This document shows, one piece after another, positions 1 to 7,663 of a DNA stretch of 46,715 nt (positions are counted from its first letter, which is position 1; each line of letters starts with the position of its first letter). Below the pieces are notes generated by a model. That model was not told the DNA's origin. It searched no databases and was given only the letters and a program-made list of their open reading frames with translations. Both the position numbers and the translations under genes were made by a program. This stretch comes from Acidimicrobiia bacterium (GTDB lineage: Bacteria > Actinomycetota > Acidimicrobiia > IMCC26256 > PALSA-610). Location of the stretch: positions 1 through 46,715 of the forward strand of contig JADGOO010000203.1 of NCBI GenBank assembly GCA_017882905.1. The letters run 5' to 3'.

Positions 1-1925
1 ACGCCGCGTACGCGCGTGTGCTGAGCCAACAGCCTGCGCTCGCAGGGAGCCAGCGCGCCGGCGTGTCGGCCTTGCTGGCGCACCATTGGTACGCGGCCCA
101 CGAGCTCACCGCGGCGCTCGGTGCCTCGATCGACGCCGCGCTCGAGGCCGAACGGGTTGCCGCGGTGCCCGAGGCGCGCCAGCACTACGAGCGCGCGCTG
201 AGCCTCTGGTCGCGCGCGCCGGGCGACCGCGCCGAGCTGCCGCTCGACCACCTCGAGGTACTGCGCCGCCTCGCCGACGCGGCCTGCTTGATGGCCGACT
301 ACGACCGCGCGCTGCATCTGATCGACATCGCGATCGGTGAAGCGCGCATGCTCGAGGATCCGCTGCGCGTGAGCGGTCTGCTCGAGCGGCGGGGCCGGTA
401 TCTGTGGGCCGACGGGTCGCCCAGCCTTGCGCTGCCCACCTACCACGAGGCGCTCACCACGTGTCCGGCCGCGCCGAGCGTCGAGCGCGCCCGTGCACTC
501 GCGGCGTACGCGCAGGCGTTGATGCTCGTGTCGCGCTCGGCCGAGGCGGTCGTCGTGGGCCGCGACGCGATCGATGTCGCCGCCGCCACGGGCAACCGTG
601 AGATCGGTGGGCACGCTCGCAACACGGTCGGCACGGCGCTGGCGGCGCTCACCAAGTTCGACGAGGGCATCGCGCTCTTGCGCGAATCGCTCGCCATCGC
701 TCGCGACGTCGACAACCTCGATGACCAGTGCCGCTCGTACACCAACTTGTCGGAAATGCTCATGCAGAGCGGTCAGCTCGATGAGGCGCTCGCAGTGGCA
801 CGCGAGGGCGCCGCGTTCGCGCGCCAGCTCGGCTTCCACCGTGCCTACGGCAGCTACATGCTCGCCAATGCGGCGATGATCTCGTTGCAGCGCGGCGATT
901 GGGACGATGTCGACGCGGCCACGAATGCGGCGCTCGCGCTCGACGCGCAGAGCATGGCTGCGCTGCGCGTGAACGCGGTTCGGGCTCGGCTCCTACTCGC
1001 CCGCGGCGACCTCGACGGCGCTGAACGTCACCTCACACCCGCGCTCGCCGCAGCCGCTCGGGCCGACGACGTGCAGCACGGCGCGCTGGTGCACGCGGCC
1101 CGCGCCGAGCTGCTCGCGGCGCGCGGCGACCGGATCGAAGCGCTCGAAGCCGCGGCGCGCGCCGTGCGCGCCACCGAGAACACCGACGACGCGTACTACG
1201 TGGAAGGGGCTACGCGCCTCGGCGTGGAGATCGCTGCCGACCTGGCCGACGACGCGCGAGCCCGCCGCGACGACGCCGGCGTCGCAGATGCCGTCGAACG
1301 CGCCGCGCCGTTCCTCGCTCGCGCCGAAGTGCTCGCCGCTCTCAGTGCCGCGGGTGAGCTGTCGCCGCGGACCCGAGGAGAGCTCGCAACGATCGTCGCC
1401 GAGCGCCGGCGCCTCGAAGGGACGCTCGACACAGATGCGTGGCGTGCCGCAGTCGAGTGCTGGCACACGATCGGCGAGCCGTACCCCGAAGCGCAAGCGA
1501 GCGTTCGCCTGGCTGCGGCACTGCTCGCGTCGCAGGCGCCGCGGGGCGAAGTGGAGGAGCAGCTCCGTGCGAGCGCCGCGTTGGCCGACGCATTGCGCGC
1601 CTCGCCACTGCGTGACGAGATCGGTCGCATCGCGCGATGGGCGCGCGTCGACCTCGATGTCGGCCTGGCGGGCTCGGAGTCGGGCGGATCCGAGGCGATT
1701 GCGCAAGCTCCAGCACCGTTCTCGCTGACGCGCCGCGAGCGCCAGGTGCTCGCGCTCGTGGCCGACGGCCGCACGAACCGCCAGATCGCCGACGCGCTCT
1801 TCATCAATGAGAAGACCGCGAGCGTGCACGTGTCGAACATCCTCGCCAAGCTGGAAGTTGCCAACCGGGGCGAAGCCGCCGCCGTCGCGCACCGCCTCGG
1901 CCTCACGAACGAGCAACCAGCGTGA
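1..1925 (+). CDS. LuxR-family large ATPase-type transcriptional regulator, C-terminal part (5' end outside window)
   Basis: The reading frame is open to the left edge, so the N-terminal part, which in this family holds an AAA/NACHT-like ATPase, lies outside. The visible 640 or so residues start in the post-ATPase segment typical of these proteins, followed by a long alpha-helical, TPR-like sensor region rich in Ala, Leu and Arg with repeats such as YERALSLW and AYAQALML. The C-terminal 60 residues are a LuxR/GerE helix-turn-helix beginning LTRRERQVLALVADGRTN, with the recognition helix region KTASVHVSNILAKL. The protein should bind DNA through this domain after ATP- or ligand-driven change in the helical region. 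Its target is unknown. The last codons and the stop lie inside the left arm of a dispersed hairpin element, so the C-terminal residues QPA are encoded by that element. Confidence 0.9.
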   Translation, partial: AAYARVLSQQPALAGSQRAGVSALLAHHWYAAHELTAALGASIDAALEAERVAAVPEARQHYERALSLWSRAPGDRAELPLDHLEVLRRLADAACLMADYDRALHLIDIAIGEARMLEDPLRVSGLLERRGRYLWADGSPSLALPTYHEALTTCPAAPSVERARALAAYAQALMLVSRSAEAVVVGRDAIDVAAATGNREIGGHARNTVGTALAALTKFDEGIALLRESLAIARDVDNLDDQCRSYTNLSEMLMQSGQLDEALAVAREGAAFARQLGFHRAYGSYMLANAAMISLQRGDWDDVDAATNAALALDAQSMAALRVNAVRARLLLARGDLDGAERHLTPALAAAARADDVQHGALVHAARAELLAARGDRIEALEAAARAVRATENTDDAYYVEGATRLGVEIAADLADDARARRDDAGVADAVERAAPFLARAEVLAALSAAGELSPRTRGELATIVAERRRLEGTLDTDAWRAAVECWHTIGEPYPEAQASVRLAAALLASQAPRGEVEEQLRASAALADALRASPLRDEIGRIARWARVDLDVGLAGSESGGSEAIAQAPAPFSLTRRERQVLALVADGRTNRQIADALFINEKTASVHVSNILAKLEVANRGEAAAVAHRLGLTNEQPA

Positions 1926-1961
1926 CGACCTCTCACAGGTGGAGAAGTCATCACGCGGGTT
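1915..1961. repeat. Dispersed hairpin element, copy 1
   Basis: Left arm 1915-1934 begins AACCAGCGTGA and pairs with right arm 1942-1961, leaving a 7-nt loop at 1935-1941. Mismatches are at 1919/1957, 1926/1950 and 1930/1946. The stop codon of the LuxR gene (1923-1925) is inside the left arm. The same architecture recurs at 14701-14749 and 22884-22930. No T-run follows the stem. Confidence 0.85.
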
Positions 1962-1980
1962 GGGTGGGTACGGTCGGGGT

Positions 1981-2187
1981 GTGAGCGGCGACCTGGACGA
2001 CGAGCGTCCGCAATGGGGTGTGTTCGGGTTCTACGCCCTGGGCGCGCTCTTGGTCGCGGCGGGTATCGGCGCGTTCGTCGCCCACGATGCGGTGCTCGGC
2101 GTGCTCGCGCTCGGGCTCGCGATCGCCAGCCGCGTGACGGTGCAGCTGTTGCTCATGCGCACTCGTCGCGCTACGACGGATCGGTGA
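1981..2187 (+). CDS. Small membrane protein, 68 residues
   Basis: A GTG start gives a 68-residue protein with an acidic N-terminus (SGDLDDERPQWG) followed by two hydrophobic segments, about residues 15-34 and 37-57, and a basic C-terminal tail MRTRRATTDR. This is the layout of a two-helix inner-membrane protein with both ends in the cytoplasm (positive-inside rule; inference). I do not recognise a family. Codon use and GC at third positions match neighbouring genes. The end overlaps the end of the convergent aguB by 17 bases. It lies 19 bases after the hairpin element that closes the LuxR gene, so it probably has its own promoter or depends on readthrough. Confidence 0.6.
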   Translation: MSGDLDDERPQWGVFGFYALGALLVAAGIGAFVAHDAVLGVLALGLAIASRVTVQLLLMRTRRATTDR

Positions 2188-3142
2188 GCGGCGCGTAGGT
2201 GTCGGGACGGCGCGTCGTGAGGAACGGGAACAGCGCCAGCCAGTCGCCGCGCTGGTCGAGGTCGAGGTCGGCCACCAACACGGCCGGCTCATTGCGCGGT
2301 GCTTGCACCAGCACACGACCGTACGGGTCGCTGATGAACGACGAGCCGTAGAAGCGCAACGGTGGCTCGTCGCCGATGCGGTTGACGGCCACCATGAACG
2401 TGCCGTTCGTGATGCCGTTGGCGCGGATCACCTGCTCCCACAACGGCTCGGTGTCGAACCCGGGATGGTCGGGCTCCGAGCCGATGGCCGTGGGGTACAC
2501 GATCACATCGGCGCCGGCGAGCGAGTACGCCCGGGCCAGCTCCGGGAACCACTGATCCCAGCACGTGGGGAAGCCGAGCTGCGCGCCGCCGAGCGGCACG
2601 ACCGGATAGCCCGTGTCGCCTGGCCGGAAGTAGCGGTCTTCGTAGTAGCCGGCCGTCACCGGGATGTGCAGCTTGCGCGTGCGCGCCACGAGCGTGCCGT
2701 CGGGCGCGACCACGATGGCCGTGTTGAACCCGAGACCGTCACCGTCGTCGACCCGCTCGTAGAGCGACGCGTGCACGTAGACCCCGGTCTGCGCCGCGAG
2801 CGCGGCTGCGAACTCGTATGTGCGCCCGCCGGGAAGTGCTTCGGGTGTGGCGCCGACCGCGCTCGGCCCGTCGGCCGTGACGGCGAAGTACCGCGACAAC
2901 GTGAGCTCTTGGAGGCACACCAGCGCGGCGCCCTCACCGGCCGCGATGTGCACACCCTCGCGCAAGGCCGCCTCGTGCACCTTCGGATCGTCGTGCCAGC
3001 GGTGCTGCACGGCCCCGATTCGGAACGGTGGGCGCGACGACGCCGATGACGCCGACGATGGCGACGGGGCGCCCGAAGCCGGAGCCACGCGCGCGGGCGA
3101 GTCGGGCACCATCCCGGCACTCGACACGAGCCGGATCGTCAT
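2171..3142 (-). CDS. aguB: N-carbamoylputrescine amidase (nitrilase superfamily)
   Basis: A carbon-nitrogen hydrolase of 323 residues expected to convert N-carbamoylputrescine to putrescine, CO2 and ammonia in the cytoplasm. The catalytic triad is visible: Glu79 in LQELTLSRY, Lys147 in RKLHIP and Cys184 in FPTCWDQWFPE. The WDQWFPE context and the segment YYEDRYFRPGDTGYPV are characteristic of the AguB branch. The first 40 or so residues are an Ala/Ser/Pro-rich extension absent from typical AguB proteins of about 290 residues, so translation could start later, for example at Met11. The first ATG is preferred because it overlaps the aguA stop in an ATGA (3139-3142), which implies translational coupling. 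The adjacent aguA makes the substrate, which supports the assignment over other nitrilases. Confidence 0.9.
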   Translation of the reverse strand: MTIRLVSSAGMVPDSPARVAPASGAPSPSSASSASSRPPFRIGAVQHRWHDDPKVHEAALREGVHIAAGEGAALVCLQELTLSRYFAVTADGPSAVGATPEALPGGRTYEFAAALAAQTGVYVHASLYERVDDGDGLGFNTAIVVAPDGTLVARTRKLHIPVTAGYYEDRYFRPGDTGYPVVPLGGAQLGFPTCWDQWFPELARAYSLAGADVIVYPTAIGSEPDHPGFDTEPLWEQVIRANGITNGTFMVAVNRIGDEPPLRFYGSSFISDPYGRVLVQAPRNEPAVLVADLDLDQRGDWLALFPFLTTRRPDTYAPLTDPS

Positions 3143-4155
3143 GGCGCCGGAACCTGTTGGGTGATGCAGTGCACGCCCCCTCCTCCGAACGCGAGCACCT
3201 CACCGGGCACGCCGACGACGACGCGGTCGGGGAGTGCACCACGCATCGCGTCGAGCGCGGCCTCGGCGAGTGCGCCTGCTACCACTGGCACCACGACCCC
3301 TTCGTTGCACTGATAGAAGTTCGTCGGCGGCACCACCACGCGCTCGCCGCCAACTACTGCGTAGGGCAGCACATCCACTTCGCGCACCTCGAGCCCCGCG
3401 CCCACGAGCGCATCGGCGTTGCGCCGTAGACGTTCGTAGTTCGGGTTGGCTCGGTCAGCGGTGGTCTGCGCGACCACTACGCCCGGCGCGACGAACGCGG
3501 CGACGTTGTCGACGTGCCCGTCGGTGTCGTCGTCTTCCACGAGGCCGAACGGCAGCCAGACGATGCGGTCGGCTCCCAGCCACGTGCGCAGCGCGGCTTC
3601 GACGTCGGCCCGCGACATCGACGGGTTGCGGTTCGGGTTGAGCAGCACCTCTTCGGTGGTCACGAGCATGCCCTCACCGTCGACGGTGATCGCGCCGCCT
3701 TCCAGCACGAACGGACGGGCGTCGTACGTGGCCAGCCCGAGGTGCTCGCACATGCGCGTCGCGAAGCGGGCGTCTTCGCCGTACGGGGCGAACTTCTCGC
3801 CCCATGCGTTGAACGCGAACTGCACTCCGGCGCGATGCGCGCCCGATGCCTGCGTGATGACGATCGCGCCGATGTCGCGCGCCCATGAGTCGTCGATCGG
3901 CCACTCCACCACCTCGATCGGCCGGTCGGTGCCACACGCCGCGGTTGCCGCGTCGCCGTGCGACGGTCGCGCCACCATCGTGACCGGAACATGGCCGGCG
4001 ATCGCGCGGGCCGTTGCCGCGTACTCCTGTTCGGCCGCCGCGAGCTGCGAACCCCACATCGATGCCCGCGTGGGCCACGCCATCACACAACGCTCCTGGC
4101 GAGCCCACTCGGCGGGCATGCGGAGCCCGTCGTCGGCGGGCGTGGCGCGATGCAT
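3139..4155 (-). CDS. aguA: Agmatine deiminase
   Basis: A 338-residue guanidino-modifying enzyme that hydrolyses agmatine to N-carbamoylputrescine and ammonia. Family hallmarks are MPAEWARQERCVMAWP near the N-terminus, the acidic PIDDSWARD motif (residues 86-94), TDGHVDN with His214 and Asp216, and the catalytic Cys330 in GGGGVHCITQQ at the C-terminus. Length matches the family. The frame stays open far upstream, but similarity to the family begins only at this ATG, so the longer form is rejected. The gene overlaps aguB by 4 bases and the two make a complete agmatine-to-putrescine route. With no arginine decarboxylase in the window, the agmatine is either imported or made elsewhere. Confidence 0.92.
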   Translation of the reverse strand: MHRATPADDGLRMPAEWARQERCVMAWPTRASMWGSQLAAAEQEYAATARAIAGHVPVTMVARPSHGDAATAACGTDRPIEVVEWPIDDSWARDIGAIVITQASGAHRAGVQFAFNAWGEKFAPYGEDARFATRMCEHLGLATYDARPFVLEGGAITVDGEGMLVTTEEVLLNPNRNPSMSRADVEAALRTWLGADRIVWLPFGLVEDDDTDGHVDNVAAFVAPGVVVAQTTADRANPNYERLRRNADALVGAGLEVREVDVLPYAVVGGERVVVPPTNFYQCNEGVVVPVVAGALAEAALDAMRGALPDRVVVGVPGEVLAFGGGGVHCITQQVPAP

Positions 4156-4200
4156 CGCACCAGCGTACGAAGCGACGGCGGCACTCGCGCCGATGCCGCC

Positions 4201-4271
4201 CGCGACATCTCTCGCGACATATTCCGCGACACCTCTCGCGGCGCCGAGTTGAGGCGTCGAGTTGAGGCGTC
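4201..4271. repeat. Short tandem repeats in a divergent intergenic region
   Basis: Three and one-third copies of a 12-mer (CGCGACATCTCT, CGCGACATATTC, CGCGACACCTCT, then CGCG) occupy 4201-4240. Two exact copies of the 13-mer GAGTTGAGGCGTC follow at 4246-4271. They lie between the divergent aguA and luciferase-like gene starts, so they may be binding sites for a regulator or a slippage product. Confidence 0.65.
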
Positions 4272-4296
4272 GACGCCGGCCACCGAGAATGCGCCG

Positions 4297-5097
4297 GTGC
4301 GCTACGGCCTGACCCTTCCCATCTTCGACGCGCTCGCCGATCCCGCGCTGCTCGCCGAGCTCGCGAGCGAGGCCGAAGCCGCCGGGTGGGATGGCCTGTT
4401 CCTCTGGGATCATGTGTACTACCGCCGCCCGGCGCACGCGGCCACCGATCCGTGGATCGCGCTCGCCGCGATCGCAACGAGCACGGCGCAGATCACCATC
4501 GGACCGATGGTGACGCCGTTGGCGCGCCGCCGGCCTCAGATCGTGGCTCGCGAGGTGGTCGCACTCGATCGCCTCTCGCACGGACGTGTCGTGTTCGGTG
4601 TGGGTCTCGGGCTCGACGCGAGCGGCGACGAGTTCGTCCGCTTTGGCGAGGAGACGGACGTGGCGGTGCGGGCCCAGATGTTCGACGAGGCGCTCGGGCT
4701 CGTGACCGCGCTCATGTCGGGTGAGGCCGTCGACCACCGCGGTCCGCACTTCACGGCGACCGATGTCCGGTTCCTGCCGGCACCGTTCGCGGGTCGCGTC
4801 CCGATCTGGGTGGCCGCTCGGTGGCCGAACCGCCGACCGCTGCGCCGGGCCGCGGGCCACAACGGAGTGTTCATCATCGACATCGACGTCGCACAGCTGC
4901 GGGAGGCCTGCGCCTACCTTGCGATGATTCGTCCGGAAGGTCTGGAGGGCTTCGAGGTGGTCGTGCAGGGCGCGCCCGACAGCGATCCACGACCCTGGCG
5001 GGACGCCGGCGCCACCTGGTGGCTCACGACGTTCAGCGCGTTCGGTACCGACCCGGCGTCGGTCCGGCGCGTCATCGGCGCCGGCCCGCCGCGCTAG
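4297..5097 (+). CDS. Luciferase-like (LLM class) oxidoreductase, probably F420-dependent
   Basis: A 266-residue TIM-barrel flavin/F420-type oxidoreductase. Visible family features are the N-terminal strand RYGLTLPIF, the segment EAAGWDGLFLWDHV, the WIALAAIA helix, and SHGRVVFGVGLG, the usual signature of the LLM superfamily. In actinobacteria this branch mostly uses coenzyme F420, but cofactor and substrate cannot be read from the sequence. The chosen GTG immediately precedes the conserved first strand. The frame is open further upstream through tandem repeats, which are not family sequence. The protein is short for the superfamily (280-350 is common) and ends soon after the last barrel helix. 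A DUF998 gene follows after 10 bases, so the two probably form an operon. Confidence 0.85.
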   Translation: MRYGLTLPIFDALADPALLAELASEAEAAGWDGLFLWDHVYYRRPAHAATDPWIALAAIATSTAQITIGPMVTPLARRRPQIVAREVVALDRLSHGRVVFGVGLGLDASGDEFVRFGEETDVAVRAQMFDEALGLVTALMSGEAVDHRGPHFTATDVRFLPAPFAGRVPIWVAARWPNRRPLRRAAGHNGVFIIDIDVAQLREACAYLAMIRPEGLEGFEVVVQGAPDSDPRPWRDAGATWWLTTFSAFGTDPASVRRVIGAGPPR

Positions 5098-5107
5098 GAA
5101 GCACGCG

Positions 5108-5737
5108 GTGGCTGCCTCGTTGCGATGGCGTGATCCCGCGCGACAGGCCGCGTTCGGAGGCATCGTCGGGCCGCTCGTGTTCGTCGGCGGCTGGTTGGTG
5201 AACGGCGCGATCACCGAGCACTACTCACCGATCAACGACCCGATCAGCGATCTCGCCGGTGTGCACGCGCCGACTCGACTGGCGATGACGGCTGCATTCC
5301 TCGTGTTCTCGTGCGGGATGGCTGCGCACGCGTTCGCGTTGCGGCGCGCGATGAGCGGACCGTCATGGATCGCCGCTGCTGTGACCGGGCTCGCCACCGT
5401 CGGCGTCGCGGCATTGCCGCTGCATCACTCGTCCACCGTCGACACCGCACACGGGGTGTGCGCGGGGGTCGGCTACGCCTCGCTCGCGGCGACGAGCTTG
5501 CTGGCCGTCGTTCCGCTCGCGCAATCGGGCGAACACCGTTGGGCGCGCGGCGCACTCCTCAGCGGCGTGGCCACGGCGGGCGCACTCGCGTGCACGGTGG
5601 TCGCGCCGCACCATGGTCTGTTCCAACGTGTGGGGCTCACGATCGGCGACTGTTGGGTGATCGCGAGCGCGCTCGCGATCACCCAACGCGCCTGGCCGAT
5701 CGTCGGGCCGGCGGCGTCTACGGCCGGCGGCCGCTGA
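5108..5737 (+). CDS. DUF998 family integral membrane protein
   Basis: A 209-residue protein with about six hydrophobic helices. It carries the DUF998 pattern: GPLVFVGGWLVNGAITEHYSP in the first helix-loop, NDPISDLAG after it, and a run of helices with short loops. The family is uncharacterised. An AGGAAG sequence just upstream of the GTG gives a good ribosome binding site. It follows the luciferase-like gene closely, and its last 20 bases overlap the end of the convergent DinB-like gene. No substrate or partner can be inferred. Confidence 0.85.
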   Translation: MAASLRWRDPARQAAFGGIVGPLVFVGGWLVNGAITEHYSPINDPISDLAGVHAPTRLAMTAAFLVFSCGMAAHAFALRRAMSGPSWIAAAVTGLATVGVAALPLHHSSTVDTAHGVCAGVGYASLAATSLLAVVPLAQSGEHRWARGALLSGVATAGALACTVVAPHHGLFQRVGLTIGDCWVIASALAITQRAWPIVGPAASTAGGR

Positions 5738-6281
5738 GCGCGACCAAGCGGTCGATCGTGGGCGCCGCCGCGGCCACGCTCACCACGTCGGCGAACGCGA
5801 CACCGTCGCGGGGCACGTTCGCGAGCAGCTGCTCGGCGAACGGGAACAGCACGTCGACGACGTCGCCCGGCATCGCAAGGTCTTGGCCGGTCGCCCGGGC
5901 GAGATCCCAACCGTGCGTCACCTGCTCGTAGCACGCGAGCCCCGGCACCATGCCGGCGGGCAACGTGCCGAACGGCAGCTCGGCCATCCGTTCACCGATA
6001 CCCGGATCCGCGAACACGGCGGCGGCTGCTTGGCTGGCGTCGCGCTGCGCGGCCGCGGCGTCGCCGGCCGCGAAGTCGGGGACGCCACCCGACATGTCAC
6101 CCAAGGGCTTGCCGGCCGCGGCATCGGCGAACATGTACTGACCGCCCACGATGTGGTTGATCAAGGCGCGGGTGTTCCAGCTGCTGCACGGGGTCGGCGC
6201 ATCGAGCTGCGCGGGCCCGGTCGCGGCGATCAGCTCACCAGTGCGCGCGGCGGCCACCTTGTAGGCCTCGACGAGATCCAT
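5718..6281 (-). CDS. TIGR03086/DinB-like metal-binding protein
   Basis: A 187-residue four-helix protein of the mycothiol-dependent maleylpyruvate isomerase/DinB superfamily, TIGR03086 branch. Visible features are the PTPCSSWNTRALINHIVGG segment with the first metal-ligand candidate His, and YEQVTHGWDLARATGQ with a second. These proteins bind a divalent metal and some act on thiol conjugates, but the TIGR03086 members have no established reaction. The start at MDLVEAY is chosen because GGGAG lies just upstream in the transcript and the extra residues of the longer frame are arginine-rich and unlike the family. Confidence 0.85.
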   Translation of the reverse strand: MDLVEAYKVAAARTGELIAATGPAQLDAPTPCSSWNTRALINHIVGGQYMFADAAAGKPLGDMSGGVPDFAAGDAAAAQRDASQAAAAVFADPGIGERMAELPFGTLPAGMVPGLACYEQVTHGWDLARATGQDLAMPGDVVDVLFPFAEQLLANVPRDGVAFADVVSVAAAAPTIDRLVALSGRRP

Positions 6282-6461
6282 GTGACTCTCCCTCTCGGTA
6301 TGTGGCGGCGGTCGTAGGGACCCGTCCGCCTGAGCCGCCGACCGATGCCGGCGCGCCACTCATCACCACGACGAACCGCCCGCAGGAAATCGACACGACA
6401 AGTCGGCGCGGCATCGCGGGCGCCGTTGCGGCGCCAGTTGGGTAGTGGTTGACTTGGCCCC
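6282..6461. other. Divergent intergenic region without a clear promoter
   Basis: This 180-base gap separates the DinB-like and beta-propeller genes. I see no convincing -10/-35 pair, hairpin or repeat. A TTGACT lies at 6449-6454 but is too close to the GTG at 6462 to act as its -35 box. Confidence 0.4.
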
Positions 6462-7589
6462 GTGCGGGGTGGGCAGATCCTTGTCACGCTGATCGTGGTG
6501 GCGAGTGCAGGGCTCGGCGTCGGGGTCGCAGCGGGCCACGGCGGGGCCACGCCGGTGGCGGTGGCGCACCTGCATCGGCTGTTCGCCGTGCCGGTCGGCG
6601 ACGGCTCGAGCAACAACACGCCGTCGGCTGCGGGCGGGGCCGTCTTCGTGAGCGCGTGCAACTCCGGCGGGTGCTCGCTCTCGCGGCGTAGCGAGACGAA
6701 CGGCGCGGTCGTATGGCGTGCGAGCGTGGGTGTCGGAGCAACGAGTCCGCAGGTCGCCGGGTTGTCGGTCGTGGTCGCGACGCCGGCGAGTGTCGCGGCC
6801 TACGACGCCAACACTGGTCGTCGGCGGTGGAGCCACGCGACGGCAGCATCGGTCACTCAGCTCCTCGCCGACCCGACGCGCGTGTACGCGGCGGAGACCG
6901 CGGGCCAGGACATCACATATCCAGCTTCGATCGAGGTGTTCGACGCGACGGACGGGCACCGACTGTGGTCGAAGCCACAAGGCACATGGCAGACCGACCA
7001 GCTGCTCGCGCTCGCGGGCGCGGTCGTCGACGCGAACCACAGCGTCGGTCAGACCTTCCGCGGCGTCGACGAGTATGCCGCCGCCACCGGCCAGTTCATC
7101 CGGCGCGTGGCGCGCTGTCATGTGGGCGTCGTCGCGAACGGCTTGCTCTACAGCGGTGCGAGCGCGTGCGATCCGCACACCGGCAACGTCGTGTGGAGCG
7201 ACCCGACCACGGGCGGCGCGGCCGACCCCGCGGTCGGCGGGCAGCAGCTCGACCTCCCGATCATCGACAGCCACGGCAACCCGGCTCTCCGTGCCTATGC
7301 CGCGACCACGGGCCTACGGCTCTGGACGCACGCGGCCACGCCGAACGGCGCATCGCCCAACAGTCAGCCGACGATCGCCGCCGGTGTGGTGTACGCGGCG
7401 ACTGCCAGCTTTGCGCCGCCGAGTTCGTACCGGCGCACGCTCACGGCCTTCCGTCAGAGCGACGGTGCTGTACTCGCAGCCGTGAGCGTTCCTGGTTCGG
7501 CCGGCGCTCAGGCCGCGCCGCACGTGGTGATCGCGAACAGTGTCGTGTTGGTGCAGGTCGCCGGCGTGCTGTACGGGTACAGCGCCTGA
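6462..7589 (+). CDS. Secreted PQQ-like beta-propeller protein
   Basis: A 375-residue protein with an N-terminal hydrophobic stretch (ILVTLIVVASAGLGVGVAAG) that looks like a signal peptide or membrane anchor. The rest consists of propeller blades with the repeating pattern of the PQQ/YncE-like fold: DANTGRRRW, DATDGHRLW, DPHTGNVVW and AATTGLRLW, roughly 60-90 residues apart. Such proteins may bind a quinone, act as scaffolds or be enzymes. The calcium- and PQQ-contacting residues of alcohol dehydrogenases are not apparent, so a structural role is as likely. Several Cys pairs (CNSGGC, CHVG, ASACD) could form disulfides outside the cell. No strong ribosome binding site precedes the GTG start. 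Confidence 0.8.
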   Translation: MRGGQILVTLIVVASAGLGVGVAAGHGGATPVAVAHLHRLFAVPVGDGSSNNTPSAAGGAVFVSACNSGGCSLSRRSETNGAVVWRASVGVGATSPQVAGLSVVVATPASVAAYDANTGRRRWSHATAASVTQLLADPTRVYAAETAGQDITYPASIEVFDATDGHRLWSKPQGTWQTDQLLALAGAVVDANHSVGQTFRGVDEYAAATGQFIRRVARCHVGVVANGLLYSGASACDPHTGNVVWSDPTTGGAADPAVGGQQLDLPIIDSHGNPALRAYAATTGLRLWTHAATPNGASPNSQPTIAAGVVYAATASFAPPSSYRRTLTAFRQSDGAVLAAVSVPGSAGAQAAPHVVIANSVVLVQVAGVLYGYSA

Positions 7590-7592
7590 GAT

Positions 7593-7617
7593 CTCCGAAT
7601 TCGGAGTGCCGTAGCAT
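7593..7617 (+). promoter_or_regulatory. Palindrome and -10 box upstream of the PAS-PP2C gene
   Basis: A perfect 14-base palindrome, CTCCGAATTCGGAG (7593-7606), sits six bases before a TAGCAT -10-like box (7612-7617), where the spacer and -35 would be. The following coding start is about 45 bases further on. This arrangement suggests an operator for the phosphatase gene. Confidence 0.45.
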
Positions 7618-7663
7618 CGCACCTGTCGGCAGGCGGTGGGCCACGATCGTCTGAAGGGTGCAG

